Both the position numbers and the translations under genes were made by a program. 64,000 nucleotides of DNA from Candidula unifasciata (lineage: Eukaryota > Mollusca > Gastropoda > Stylommatophora > Geomitridae), in NCBI GenBank assembly GCA_905116865.2, contig CAJHNH020000790.1, positions 1 to 64,000 on the forward strand, given 5' to 3'. Shown here one piece after another: positions 35,301-44,820 of this stretch. The stretch's first letter is position 1. The number at the start of each line of letters is the position of its first letter. Under the pieces are notes generated by a model that worked only from the letters and a program-made list of their open reading frames with translations, had not been told where the DNA came from and ran no database searches.

Positions 35301-35632
35301 CCTATGCTTTTCCTATAGTGGTTGTCCGAAAGAAAGATGGAAGCCTTCGGATCTGCATAGATTTCCGAAAATTGAATCGAATCACGGTTGTAGATGCTGA
35401 AAATATCCCAAATATGGAAGATATGTTTGTTGCATTGTCGAAGGCTAGGTATTTTACAAAGTTAGATCTTACCAAGGGTTATTGGCAGATTCCCTTAGCC
35501 GAGGATTCAAAAAAATACACCGCGTTTCAGACGAACAAAGGTTTGGTTCACTTCAACTATATGGTCTTCGGGCTTTCGGGAGCACCGGCGACGTTCACCC
35601 GCCTCGTACGCAAGTTTGTTACAGGGTCGTAA
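32315..35632 (+). CDS. pol: Gag C-terminus with Pol: SCAN-like capsid, zinc knuckles, protease, integrase, RT N-terminal half
   Basis: A single 1,105-codon frame. Residues about 24-95 resemble the SCAN fold (LFTRWVTLADV, FFQERKPKSVEEMTTLGEQY). Two zinc knuckles follow, CX2CX4HX4C near residue 168 and CX2CX3HX4C near 210. Protease DTGAN is near 286. Integrase has an HHCC zinc domain (HDTPFAAH ... CRSCKDC) near 512-550, then VAVDLVGP, LSDHGSQF and NGLVE with exact DD35E spacing, then a GPF module (KWQGPFKVI). RT follows with YAFPIVVVRKKDGSLRI, FTKLDLTKGYWQIPL and VFGLSGAPATFTRL. The frame ends just before the YLDD box, near a T3 run at 35,615-35,617. No stop separates gag and pol here. Confidence 0.92.
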   Translation: MASKCMTEEGYRVQFKSVVPSVDGSFADFVARVRTLFTRWVTLADVKNSYDKLADLIIRDKILSSCSSEMFSFFQERKPKSVEEMTTLGEQYVTAHPGKPLHNPRFEDILPAASSIRVHHNASSNRPGWNKCHNRQGRYRSHSEQRQPPHRDQTSKKQGEHYQPRSSACSICLSWRHKTPDCPHKRHRKDDDDGPSSRGRFQRNTGPLRCYVCRGFHKRSECPRVVNSHANSAQTVNAAMSQKVTNLADGQVRIEPEIVYPALSAVPLEAGLPLHNGYVGNIKSKVLRDTGANVIGVARYLIPKSAYLGRYCKCRTFGGRLERFPLAKVYLNNPYFQGVAEVCVLERPSADVLLGSVPGAKMPSREEIERWYNENEGVTEANAAVTRAQQRVSNEEATPPLQSATSNENQIAITCGIASEEAVKNEPERPKVLGNEPHAPKTNSFAIQQRADPTLTKCFSRAEVTGVRTCKQGTWHFYVKNGILMRYFKSPVMQCKQLVVPLCYRTDVLRVAHDTPFAAHLGIGKTQKRVLAQFYWPGCSTDIRKYCRSCKDCQMMARKDASQKPPIQRVYLPCRPFEKVAVDLVGPLPVVSQRGFRYILTFVDMASRWVEAVPLRHITTESVAEALMLIFSRVGFPETILSDHGSQFISEAMRSFDKLLAISHVFSARYHPQSNGLVENLNGKIKAMLAKVTNQFPADWDKYLPAVLFAYREVPQSSTGFSPFELIYGANPRGPLSLLKDIWIGKGDQEAPQTYIKFVTELRNKIITGCQVARDNLENTGTHQREYVNRNRRLITLQPNDDVLIFLQDNNNCLLAKWQGPFKVIKKISDVDYLIDVRGHHKVYNLNMLKEFKSRPGVLSEVLEAAEAPDNNLQEEEMEAAFCHVIDEESNDVEVDTAHQLSLPELVPRETWRDVEVAPSVPPDMVRRIKRILATFDKTLSDIPGRTTEAVHSIELIDHKPIKMKPYVIPFHYRDAVDKEIDNMIKWGIIEPSTSPYAFPIVVVRKKDGSLRICIDFRKLNRITVVDAENIPNMEDMFVALSKARYFTKLDLTKGYWQIPLAEDSKKYTAFQTNKGLVHFNYMVFGLSGAPATFTRLVRKFVTGS

Positions 35633-36467
35633 TGATGTTATTCATTATCTGGATGACATTCTGCTTTTCCATAATGATTTAGACGAACATATTCGAGGTC
35701 TAAAGACATTACTGGAACGCATAAAATCGTTTAATCTGACAGTTAGACCAACTAAAGTGAAGGTCGCTTTCGAGGAGGTCACGTTCCTCGGTCACGTTGT
35801 AGGACACGGGGTCCGTAAACCCGAAGCCACCACGGTGGGTAAGATTCTTAACATCCCTATACCAAAAACGAAGAAACAAGTGCGTGCGTTATTGGGTTTA
35901 TGTAACTTTTATGCCAAATTCATTCCTAACTATTCAACCATTACAGCCGTGTTGTCCTCATTGACGATGAAAGGAATGCCAGCGAAGGTTATCTGGACGA
36001 GAGAGTGCGAGGACGCGCTCCAGAGATTACAAAAGGCATTTAATAGTAATCCGTTCTTGTGTTTGCCAGATTTGTCTCTGCCGTTTTATGTATCCACAGA
36101 TGCGTCCGATGTGGCGATTGGTGGGACGTTGTTGCAATCCAGAGAGGGCACCCTACTCCCTGTTGTTTATGCCAGCAGGAAGCTGTCTCCTACTGAATGC
36201 CGTTACAGCGTGGGCGAGAGGGAGGCACTAGCCATTTTTTGGGCAGTAGGGAAGTTTACCCAATTCCTGTATGGCAGTCACTTCTTTGTCTTGACAGACC
36301 ATCGTCCACTCGAAGTCTTGAACTCAGCACCCATCAAAAACTCACGCATATTAAGATGGACAATGTTTCTACAGACGTTCAACTTCACAGTTATTTATCG
36401 CCCAGGGAAAGAAAATGTCTTAGCCGATTTTTTGTCGCGCACCCCAGAGGCATTGGAAGACGCTTGA
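35616..36467 (+). CDS. pol: RT C-terminal half and RNase H
   Basis: 283 codons in the next frame. The RT catalytic box VIHYLDDILLFH is at residues about 8-19, followed by the thumb (VTFLGHVVGHGV) and connection (LLGLCNFYAKFIPNY). RNase H follows with STDASDVAIGG (first Asp), YSVGEREALAIFW (Glu), VLTDHRPLEVL (Asp) and NVLADFLSR (last Asp). The order RT then RNase H at the very end, with nothing but about 270 bases before the polypurine tract, confirms that integrase is not downstream. The apparent start codon is an artefact of the frame break. Confidence 0.92.
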   Translation: MLQGRNDVIHYLDDILLFHNDLDEHIRGLKTLLERIKSFNLTVRPTKVKVAFEEVTFLGHVVGHGVRKPEATTVGKILNIPIPKTKKQVRALLGLCNFYAKFIPNYSTITAVLSSLTMKGMPAKVIWTRECEDALQRLQKAFNSNPFLCLPDLSLPFYVSTDASDVAIGGTLLQSREGTLLPVVYASRKLSPTECRYSVGEREALAIFWAVGKFTQFLYGSHFFVLTDHRPLEVLNSAPIKNSRILRWTMFLQTFNFTVIYRPGKENVLADFLSRTPEALEDA

Positions 36468-36736
36468 TGTTTATTTGTTGAATTTACATGATATTTAAAA
36501 TGCATGATGTTATGAAAAATAATTTGGATAACAATAATGTTGTTGATAATAATGCTTAGTGAAGTCAGGAATCTATATTTTGCATGCATTTAGTAATGTA
36601 TTGACGATATATTGAGGAGTGAGCGTGTGTGTTTTCAAGTGTTCTTATTTGCTCTCTAGTACTGGTGCTGTTTGCCGCGACATGAATCCAGTTTTCCGAC
36701 CGAGACTACGACAAGTCCTAGTGCTCGGTCGTCCTC

Positions 36737-36750
36737 GGGAGGGGGGAAAA
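36737..36750 (+). promoter_or_regulatory. Polypurine tract
   Basis: GGGAGGGGGGAAAA lies two bases before the 3' LTR start and would prime plus-strand DNA synthesis. Confidence 0.85.
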
Positions 36751-36752
36751 GC

Positions 36753-37379
36753 TGTCGCGTGCGAATGTGCACCAGAACGCACCAGTACGGAGTGAGCAAA
36801 TAAGACGTCAAAACAATACGTAACGTTGTTATGATATTGTTGTTGTCAAAAAGCAGTTGATGTTTATAGTCCGAAGGAGACGGACGTGGGAATCCTTGAG
36901 GACGCTTTACCCCGGGATCCCACGGAAGCAAACGTTATATGAAGTTGAAGTTGGATCCTTGAGGACGTTTTACCCCGGGACTCCAAGACCTCAGCAGGAA
37001 GCTGGTAAACGTTACATTTTCGGCAGTATGCCGGTATACTTTCATTGCTTAATTCGGACTTGTCCGAGGACCAAGATGATTGTCATGATCTCAAGGTCGG
37101 ACTGCGACCTATCGTGAGGACATATCATTACATGGATGTACGAGCGAGCTTTGGTTGAACGAGTTGATTATTACTTGCATATGTATTCTTGAAATTAATC
37201 ATTGCATTGCATTTGTCAATACACAAATGGAACTTTTAAAGAGAGTTCTTGTTCTACTACGGAAGCTTCAGCATTCATTACTCTTGGCCAGTGGCATGTT
37301 AAGTGTTGATGCCACTTGTTAACTTCTGACACCCCTAGTCACTTTTAACACACGCCACAATGAAGCACCGCACGTAACA
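36753..37379 (+). repeat. 3' LTR
   Basis: 627 bases, matching the 5' LTR apart from one additional A. It is followed directly by CAGGA, the target duplication. Confidence 0.95.
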
Positions 37380-38040
37380 CAGGAGAATGTGAGATTGTTA
37401 GACTGGATGGAAGTCTGTAAGGCTGCAAACCTGCACGATGTCATCCTCTGCCCTACCCAGCCATGATTTGTCTCTTGCCTATTGCCCTTTTTCTTGAAGA
37501 GCATGTGGTGCAAAGGGTGCTTCTGAGCTTATCTTGAGATATGCACGAGCCATCCAGATCTTGATCCTGTAGTTCATGGTAGGGAAGTCAAGAAGGTACC
37601 TCACAGCTACACAAGAGGTGTCTCCATTGCACCCTAGAATAAAGCGCATTGCTTCATTTTGCACCTTCTCAAGTCTTTCGATCTGAGTAGGCTGACAGTG
37701 AGGATGGCAAGAGCATATTTGATGGGAGAAAGTACAAGTCCCTGGAACAGAAGCAAAAGCAGTCTCTGCTCAGTGCTAGTGGCAGCCAGGACCCCCACTA
37801 CTGACAGGCCTTTGCCTGTTCTTTGAAGGATAGGCTGCGATCAAATCAGCAAATGACAAGGTCCTGCTACTCCCGTGCAAATGCTGCTCAGTTATCAGCA
37901 CTGTGTACATGTTGAATAGCACTGGAGACAGCAGAGAACCTTGAGACAATCCTGGGCTGATGGTTATCGGTTCTGAAGACCAACAATCACACCTGAGTAT
38001 CACCCTTCTCTGAAACAGGGAGATATTTGCAGTTGGAGGA
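37380..38040 (-). pseudogene. LINE family B, right part of the copy split by the LTR element
   Basis: The minus strand reads SSEPITISPGLSQGSLLSPV, LFNMYTVLITEQ and LSFADLIAAYP (the FADD box decayed to FADL). After a gap it reads MQNEAMRFILGCNGDTSCVA, the block that follows the RT in the 11.6-kb copy. Together with 29,605-30,356 this is one older minus-strand element interrupted by the LTR retrotransposon. Confidence 0.75.
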
Positions 38041-38606
38041 GTATGTGCACCAAGTATTCAAATGGTACTGTTGCAGTGCCAATGTAAATCCATCTCTGTT
38101 ATGGTTGTTTGGTAAAGAATCTCGATTGATGTAAATTATGAAGCAAAGATAACTGATAAGTTTACAATGCTGTTTATACTTGCTTTTTTATCATTCTTTT
38201 TCTCAGACTGTGAACATGATTTATCTAGCCTGGTTGACTTAATAACAACAAGGAAGCATACAAATCAAGCCTCTGACCTAAAAACTAAAGTACAAAACTA
38301 AGGTAAGGATTCTGAAATGGAAATTTAGCAGCCTAATCAGTCTGTCTGTCACTGTAAAATCTCAAATGGTGCAGCTAAAAAGTTGCATACTGTGTCAAAA
38401 AATGAAACACAAATTCAATATCTCCACCTTACCTAAGAACATTCTGGCTTAAGATGGTCTGATGAGCCATCTTCACCCAAATTCTAGCAATGATACTCAA
38501 CAGTCTGCTGCCTTTTAACAAAGATGAACCAATAAAATGATTTGGATGATGAGCCTGTAAAATAAAAATGGCATATAAAAAATAACACCCACAATATGCA
38601 ACTTAC
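38041..38606 (-). other. Laminin intron end, no repeat recognised
   Basis: Sequence between the LINE fragment and the LG4 exon. Nothing recognised. Confidence 0.4.
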
Positions 38607-38796
38607 CGAATGCCAGTGTCCATCATTCAGTGCCTTTGTAAACACTATCGTGTAGGGTACCTCATCATACCTATAGGCAACCTCAAGTCTCCTGTTGTGA
38701 AGCTGGATACCAAAATAAAATGACCTGTCCTTGTTTACAAGGTAGCCAAAGAGACCATCAGGGTAGAACGTGCGGAAGTCGAAAGAAAAATTGAAA
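38607..38796 (-). CDS. Laminin alpha exon, LG4 N-terminal half
   Basis: This 190-bp exon reads FNFSFDFRTFYPDGLFGYL, then FGIQLHNRRLEVAYRY, and ends NDGHWHS. F-x-F-R-T with DG-x-L-F and the terminal DGxWH are classical LG signatures. Acceptor CATCCACAG and donor TCG|GTAAGT are used. The next intron, towards 28,134, is about 10.5 kb and holds the young LTR retrotransposon in the opposite orientation. Confidence 0.9.
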
Positions 38797-39109
38797 CTGT
38801 GGATGAAAACAAACGTTTAACTTATCTTTTCAAATATGTGCCTATTGTTTGAAGAACTGGCATTGCCACACTACTGATAAAACTAGTGTTGCTTCGTCCA
38901 TAAGGGAGGTATGTTAATTTTAACAAAAGTTCACAATTTGCATGCATGGTTTTTCTATTCTGTATTTGGTTAATTCAGCTGTTTTCTTACAGTTCAATTT
39001 TCTAAAATAAAGTATATAAAGCAAAGTACTTGTGGGTCCCACTTTAAGAATCGACTAAAAAAATTAACCTAGAGCAACTAACCATTTTTTTTAAAAGGTG
39101 CCATCTCCA

Positions 39110-39420
39110 CAATGGAAGTTGGAAATGATTTTAAATGGAACTTACCTAATATGTTCATTATACTTAGCAAGTGCCTTGGCAAGTGATGTGGGAGATCATG
39201 CCCCTCCACAATCTGGCATCTTCAACAGCATGTATCTGTTTGTGCACTAATTTACCTTGAAAAAAGACTGTCAAGAATCTTTTTTGTGTTCTCTTCCTCC
39301 ATCTCTCTCTACAAATCTTTCCTTCCCGTGGTCACAACATGCACAAGTTTCCCTCTTCTCATAAAATGACCAAATAAAAATGACTTTCTATTTCTTATGC
39401 TTTTGATACAATGTATTTGA
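39110..39420 (-). pseudogene. LINE 3'-end remnant, family D
   Basis: The plus strand holds GCAAGTGCCTTGGCAAGTGA then GATCATGCCCCTCCACAATC and CAACAGCATGTATC. It parallels the better copy at 45,150-45,390 and is antisense coding for a LINE tail. A short GTGCCATCTCCACAATGGAA block before it matches the end of the 52.3-kb LINE. Confidence 0.5.
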
Positions 39421-39471
39421 TAAAATGCTCATGAAGTCTTTAAATGCAAAATAAAATTAATTAATGCTCAC

Positions 39472-39750
39472 TTTCTGGCAACATCTTCTGTTCGAACTTT
39501 GGTAATATCTGCAAAGAAAGTTAGGCTGTTTGCAACTGACTTGGCATCTACTTCAAACGCAAGGACTTTTTCACTTGCACATGCCTGTGGATCATCGGCT
39601 GCAGGAGTGTCTGCAGCTGGCAGCAGAGTTGTGATTGTAGGCTCATTATCATCCCTAGGTGCAACAACAGGTAAGTTTTGTTTGGCATCCAAGTGGCATC
39701 GACCAACATCTGCTCTCTTATACTGTATGGCATCACTCATAGAAAGCAAC
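39472..39750 (-). CDS. Laminin alpha exon, end of LG3, linker and start of LG4
   Basis: This 279-bp exon is the longest laminin exon here. It finishes LG3 (LLSMSDAIQYKRADVGRC), runs through a Pro/Thr/Ala-rich segment (TITTLLPAADTPAADDPQ), then starts LG4 with a Cys (ACASEKVLAFEVDAK). Laminin alpha chains characteristically have a flexible linker between the LG1-3 and LG4-5 modules, and this is what fixes the domain numbering. Acceptor TTCCAG and donor AA|GTGAGC are in phase with both neighbours. Confidence 0.88.
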
Positions 39751-39829
39751 CTGGAATAACAAACAAAATCTTCAGACTGTTTCAAGAAACAAATGGTCAG
39801 ACATATTAGGACATCTGAAATCTACATCT

Positions 39830-39965
39830 TACTATATTGGATGTTGAATTAGGAATCAACATCTTTGCACTCAGAACACTCAATAAGCGCTCCATCCCCA
39901 TCTTCAGCAGCAAGCAAAGAGTTCCAATTCTGATGACATTGATTTGGCTTTTGTTACCCAGCTAG
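39830..39965 (-). pseudogene. LINE family B 3' tail
   Basis: The inverse complement of the conserved tail (WLLKMGTE-type reading) is present: GAATTAGGAATCAACATC, CTCAATAAGCGCTCCATCCC then CATCTTCAGCAGCAAG. It corresponds to 48,345-48,430. Confidence 0.6.
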
Positions 39966-40039
39966 CAAGATGAGGGCTCTTAGAACACGCAGAACTTTTA
40001 AGTATGAGACAGACAGTACCCTTCTTGGACACCTCTGAC

Positions 40040-40330
40040 AGAAGGTATATAGCAGAACCACCTCCTCTGCTTTTTTTGCAGCCTCCATGGTGGACCCAAG
40101 AAGTAGAATAGGCATGGAGAGCAAAGTGAGCAGTAGTTAAGAAATTACAGAAAGTGGGAAAGGCACCTCACAGGATACTATAGGATGTAGAGAGGCTAGA
40201 AATGGTTAGAAAAGACAAAATAGAAAAGTTCAAGCAGTGTGCAGCAGATGCAAAAAAGGCTAAATGGGAACATTTTATGAGCCAAAATGGAGGGGATTAA
40301 TCACTGAGTAGGTTTTGAAACTTCACAGAC
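40040..40330 (+). pseudogene. LINE family B, region before RT
   Basis: Frames on the plus strand give a WWTQEVE-like start and KDKIEKFKQCAADAKKAKWE, resembling the basic helical region between endonuclease and RT of LINE ORF2. It probably belongs with the RT remnant at 40,680-41,880. Confidence 0.5.
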
Positions 40331-40469
40331 AGATGCAAAGGAAAGATCGGTTGTCACTCCAAAGTACTTCTAATTATTGTTTCCATGAGAAGCTAGTTAT
40401 ATTGTCTCCTATCTCAGCCTCAAAGACGGCATAGACGTGCTTCCCATGTCACGTAACTGTGTTAGTGTC

Positions 40470-40640
40470 TGGGATTCCTCATTATCCACTAGCCCAGTCC
40501 ATACGGACTGCTCTGTCCGTGCTTCTTCCCACACACCTTAGTGCAATGCTTGCCAGTTGCTCCACTCGCTCATTTCCCTTTACGCCCGCAGGACGAGGTG
40601 TGTAGATCCAGGTGAGAGAGGTTAAGTGCAATTTTTGAAT
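40470..40640 (-). pseudogene. LINE family B RNase H fragment in opposite orientation
   Basis: WIYTPRPAGVKGNERVEQLA on the minus strand matches the W-I-P-G-H-x-G-V-x-GNERAD end of RNase H. It sits between two plus-strand pieces of a related element, indicating an insertion or inversion. Confidence 0.65.
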
Positions 40641-40679
40641 GCTTTCTACACATTCAGAGTGCACACCGCCTGTTGCTAA

Positions 40680-41880
40680 TGAGAATGATAAGCCAATGAC
40701 AACAAAGAGAAAGGGGAAGTTTTTTTGGAGAGATTTATATTCCAAACTGATCAATGATATGGAGCTTAGAAATTCAGTTAGAGTTAATCTGTCCAATACT
40801 ATAAATGATAACTATTTTCAGGATATCATTAGGGTGGAGGATATAAAATAAAAAAATAAAAGACACTGCGCTGGGGCCAAACGAAGTCAGGTATGTCCAT
40901 ATGAAGAGCATGATGAAGACCTAAGGCAGATAATGTTTCATTTCAACCAGAGCATCAGAACAGCTTCAGTACCCCAGGATTCGGTACACAGCCACCTAAT
41001 CCCTATTCCAAAACCAGGCAAAGATCATTCCAGACTCAGCGGCTTCAGGATTATCACTCTATAAAATACTTTTGGCAAAGTGCTTGGGAAGATCATTGCT
41101 GTTAAACTACAAATGTTTTTGGAAAGGGAAGAGCTGTTGCCAAAAGGTTTGGGTAGTTACGGGCCACAAAAGATACCTGGTCAAATGCAGTTACTTTTGC
41201 TTTCGATGTTTATGAGGGCTTCCAGAACAGACAGAAGACTGTTGTGGCAGCACTTGATCTTTAGGATGCCTACAATGGAGTCAGATATGATATTTTGCTA
41301 TCTGCACTCATGTAGAAGGGGGTTTATACCTGGCTTGTGAACTATATAGCAGCTGTCCTGCATTCAAGTATGGTTGCCCTTCACCTGTGTACACAGACCT
41401 CAGAACCGTGTAATATCGCCCCAGGACAACCCCAGGGTTCTGCAATTTCACCAGTGCTCTTCAATATGTATACAAGCAAGATTGCATAACTTGAAGCACC
41501 AGGAGTTGGAAGGGTACTGACATTTGCTGATAATGTCCTTGCTTACAACAGGGAAAATGGGCAACGGTTAGCCCAAGAGCTACAGGCAACAGTAGATAAA
41601 GTGACTGACTGGTGTTCAGAAATGGATGCTGTCATAAACTCAGAAAAGGCAGCTGTTTTGTGGTGCTCCCTGGACAACCGAACTGTAAGAGTTAATGTTC
41701 TAAGTCTCACAATTAAGAACATTAAAATCAAAAGAGAAAGCAAACCGAGGTACCTGGGTATCAATTTTGATAGAAGCTTTCAGGGATCATGTGGAGGCAG
41801 TTGCAGTGAAATGCCAAAACAGACTCAATGCTCTCAAGATTATGGCAGCAATGGACATGGAACAAATACATCTTACTAGA
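40680..41880 (+). pseudogene. LINE family B reverse transcriptase, decayed
   Basis: The order of motifs is DTALGPNEVRYVHMKSM, LIPIPKPGKDHSRLSGF, FLEREELLPKGLGSYGPQ, a degraded motif A region, SPVLFNMYTSKIA, a degraded FADD (FADN), and VINSEKAAVLWCSLDNRT. Several stops and frameshifts. The piece at 62,276-62,890 is a close relative (same LEREELLPK region). Confidence 0.75.
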
Positions 41881-42690
41881 AATACAAAAGATGCTATAGC
41901 CACTGAAACTTTTTACTTCATCAAATTTTTCTTTTATATATATTATTTATATATTTTTGTTTTGGGATATTGTTGCATTCTGACTGTTTAAAGAAGAGCA
42001 TTTTTTTGGTATATATATATATACGTATGTACTGTAACCAATTTATCGTGCCTGACTACTTCCATCAACGAAAAACTGAATTTCTGGTGGTAATTGTAGG
42101 CTTTGGCATCTCTAGCAACTGAAATAAGCATTGACTGCATGCACATATTTCTGCATTGTTCCGGGACTAGTTGTTTGTTCACCAGTTTTTTTTAATGCGA
42201 GGGACATTTCATTTGATTCACACTGGCATAGGAATGGAGCAAGGATGGGGAAACCTGATTGTGGTGATGTTAAAACCTTGACTAAGCCTAAGACTAAGAT
42301 TTAGCAAAAAAGACTTATAGTTAAAATGTTTTCAAATAGACACAAATTAGTATCTCTGTGTGTGCGCGTGCGTGTGTGTGCGTGCATGATTGTGTGTGCA
42401 TGTATAAAACATTTTCTATTTGTTCTGAAAGTAAACATGAAAAATATGGATATGTGAACATTTGATACAAATACATATCATCCGGCAGCTGCTATGGCAT
42501 AGTTCTTAGTGTGCTTAAAAGTCACAAAACAGTGATCAACATTCAATGGAATGTCGGAGGCATGAGCAATCAAGTAGTTTCCAAAGCTGACCCACCTCAC
42601 AAAATTGGCATCAGATAATTTTTAAAATGATCTGAGACAGAGGACAGAAACAGGCCATCCCAGCTCATATACAGGGGCCTACAATATGCA
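41881..42690. other. Laminin intron; possible LINE endonuclease start
   Basis: Mostly AT- and TG-rich. At about 42,535-42,600 the plus strand reads INIQWNVGGMSNQV, the style of the first strand of an APE endonuclease. No further motif follows. Confidence 0.4.
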
Positions 42691-43123
42691 TAAGTCTAAC
42701 ACTTGACACTCCAATAAGTCTAACACTTGACACTCCAATAAGTCTAACACTTGACACTCCAATAAGTCTAACACTTGACACTCCAATAAGTCTAACACAT
42801 GACACTCCAAAAAGTCTAACACTTGACACTCCAATAAGTCTAACACTTGACACTCCGATAAGTCTAACACTTGACACTCCAATAAGTCTAACACTTGACA
42901 CTCCAAAAAGTCTAACACTTGACACTCCAATAAGTCTAACACTTGACACTCCAATAAGTCTAACACTTGACACTCTAATAAGTCTAACACTTGACACTCC
43001 GATAAGTCTAACACTTGACACTCCAATAAGTCTAACACTTGACACTCCAATAAGTCTAACACTTGACACTCCGATAAGTCTAACACTTGACACTCCGATA
43101 AGTCTAACACTTGACACTCCAAT
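42691..43123. repeat. 24-bp minisatellite, 18 copies
   Basis: The unit TAAGTCTAACACTTGACACT-CCAA repeats head to tail 18 times with scattered single-base variants (for example CCGATA, AAAAAG, ACATGAC). Because 24 is divisible by three and the unit has no stop on the minus strand, two long artificial ORFs arise there. Confidence 0.95.
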
Positions 43124-43609
43124 GACAGTATCTGCTGTGGGTCTTCCTGTATATATCATCTGGTCTAAAATCGACTGTGAAGTCAATTAATGGGATGCAT
43201 TGAGTATCAGTGCTTTTCTAATAGAAACTTAACATTACTGCTGCATTACAGAAAAGTTCCTGGCTAATAAAGTGCAGTTTTACATTAAAGTCATAAATCT
43301 ACATAGATAAAATCCTTTTCCTGGCAACAACAAATAATATTTTATTCTTTATCAAGAAAGAAAAAAACAGGAAATTAGTGGATAATAAATGTCTTAATAA
43401 AGCATTTGATTGTACATGTAGGAAGTAGAAGATTATGGTAATTAAAAAGTAATAAGTTTTTTAAATATCACATATATCACTATGACAATAATTTATTTAC
43501 AGATGTTCATACAGATAGTTTTATTTTTGAATGACATTTTAAAACATTACTATTCTTCAGACTGCATCAGTTGACAATGATGATATAGAAACAAAAATCC
43601 CTTAACCTT

Positions 43610-44150
43610 GTCATACTGGCAGCTCATCTAGGGGGAGGAAAACTCAGATTTCAAACCTCGGCCAAATAAGGCTCATCAGCACTGGAGTGAAGTTCATCCA
43701 GGAGATAGAGAACTCTGATCTCAATCCTCCACTGCCCTGTGGCAAATTGCTTTGAGGTAAACCCTTGGGAAAAATCCAGAGCTGGAATCCCTAAGGCAGT
43801 TCAACATTGTTTACACTGCTGCTCTGACAATTCCTGCAATGTCTATGGTGCCAAGCTGTATTGGCACTTGCCTTTCCCTTGGTTTTACTGGAAATGTAGA
43901 CAGGGAGCACCTGCTGCCTGGGTAGCACCTGTATTGCAATTCAACATGCCAAAACCTGTACCCTGGTGAGATTACTGGAGTGTCGCTTAACAGCTTTAAC
44001 ACAATACAGAAAGCATCACATAACAGACACTGTTGCCAAAATCAGTGGCACAGCTCCATGGTCCCGAGGGACTGACAGCTGTCTACTAAAATCTGGCATT
44101 ACCATCTGCTACTCATCCCTGCTGAAAAGGTCAAATCAAGAGGATTAACT
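43610..44150. repeat. Unclassified GC-richer interspersed repeat
   Basis: The stretch is clearly GC-richer than its surroundings. It contains a near-duplicated phrase: CTCATCTAGGGGGAGGAAAA-CTC(A/T)GAT at about 43,623 and TTCATCCAGGAGATAGAGAA-CTCTGAT at about 43,690. Composition suggests a transposed sequence. I cannot assign a family. Confidence 0.4.
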
Positions 44151-44370
44151 TAATTGCACTGGATTTTGTCCCATAAGGCTTAGTCTTCTTCAGCAGAATG
44201 ACTAGCTGCCTGCCGAGAGCATTGCACAAAGCACAAAATCCATAACTCTGGCGACGATCTAAGAATCTCAGTAAAAATTGCACTTGTGAAATGAATGATA
44301 CAGTCGTGAAACAAACCCACAACCTTCAGAGCATGAGGCAAACGGCTTGACCACTTTGCCATGGAGACCC
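44150..44370 (-). mobile_element. tRNA-headed SINE (third family)
   Basis: The minus strand begins GGTCTCCATGGCAAAGTGGT then CAAGCCGTTTGCC (A-box TGGCAAAGTGG). A B-box-like GGTTGTGGGTTTG follows about 35 bases later. The body runs to about 44,150. Confidence 0.6.
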
Positions 44371-44820
44371 TCTATCAACTATTATTCCTATTAAGCCACT
44401 AAACTGGCAATGCTGCTTGGTCTAATTAACAGCATTGGTTCTGCTTGCACATGCAAAGTGCTTAGGAGCCTTGGATTTGATTATATTTACTTATAAAACA
44501 TTAGAGTGTTACTGTGAACAAAATAGCCCTTTTAGCTTTGGTGATGTCATAATTCCCCTTCAGTCTTTAGTAATCTGGGACAAAGGTAATGATGTGAGTC
44601 AGTATATGATTATTTTTTTTAGGCCAATCGAAAAGACAATATTTAATTCTCAGCTTCACTAAATAATATTATACAAAACAAAATTTTTTTTTCAATGTAT
44701 GTAAACAAATTGTAATGTGTTAATGACTTACACTAAAAAAAAATATTTCTGAATTTTTAGACATTTTTGTTAAGGGTACCATAGCAATATGATTAGTAAA
44801 GACATAAAATAATTACTTAC

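Larger units (their letters stand above)
30357..37379 (+). mobile_element. Ty3/gypsy retrotransposon of Gmr1-like organisation, 7.0 kb
   Basis: This is a complete LTR element with 626- and 627-bp LTRs, TG...CA ends and a 5-bp target duplication CAGGA (30,352-30,356 and 37,380-37,384). It has a putative primer-binding site after the 5' LTR and a polypurine tract before the 3' LTR. Coding order is gag, protease, integrase, RT, RNase H. Sequence motifs are Ty3/gypsy-type, yet integrase precedes RT as in Ty1/copia. That combination defines the Gmr1 group described from deuterostomes (established knowledge). There is no env. Two single-base frame breaks are present, in gag and between RT motifs. 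It is inserted in a LINE inside a laminin intron, antisense to the gene. Confidence 0.93.

Noticed and set aside
30357..37379. Endogenous retrovirus with env
   Set aside because: Nothing but about 270 non-coding bases separates RNase H from the polypurine tract, so there is no envelope gene.
42691..43123. CRISPR array
   Set aside because: Units are contiguous with no unique spacers, and the window is eukaryotic.
42665..43186. ORFs of 173 and 147 codons with SVRLIGVS/ECQVLDLL repeats
   Set aside because: They are translations of a 24-bp minisatellite whose length is divisible by three; no start context, splice or domain evidence.
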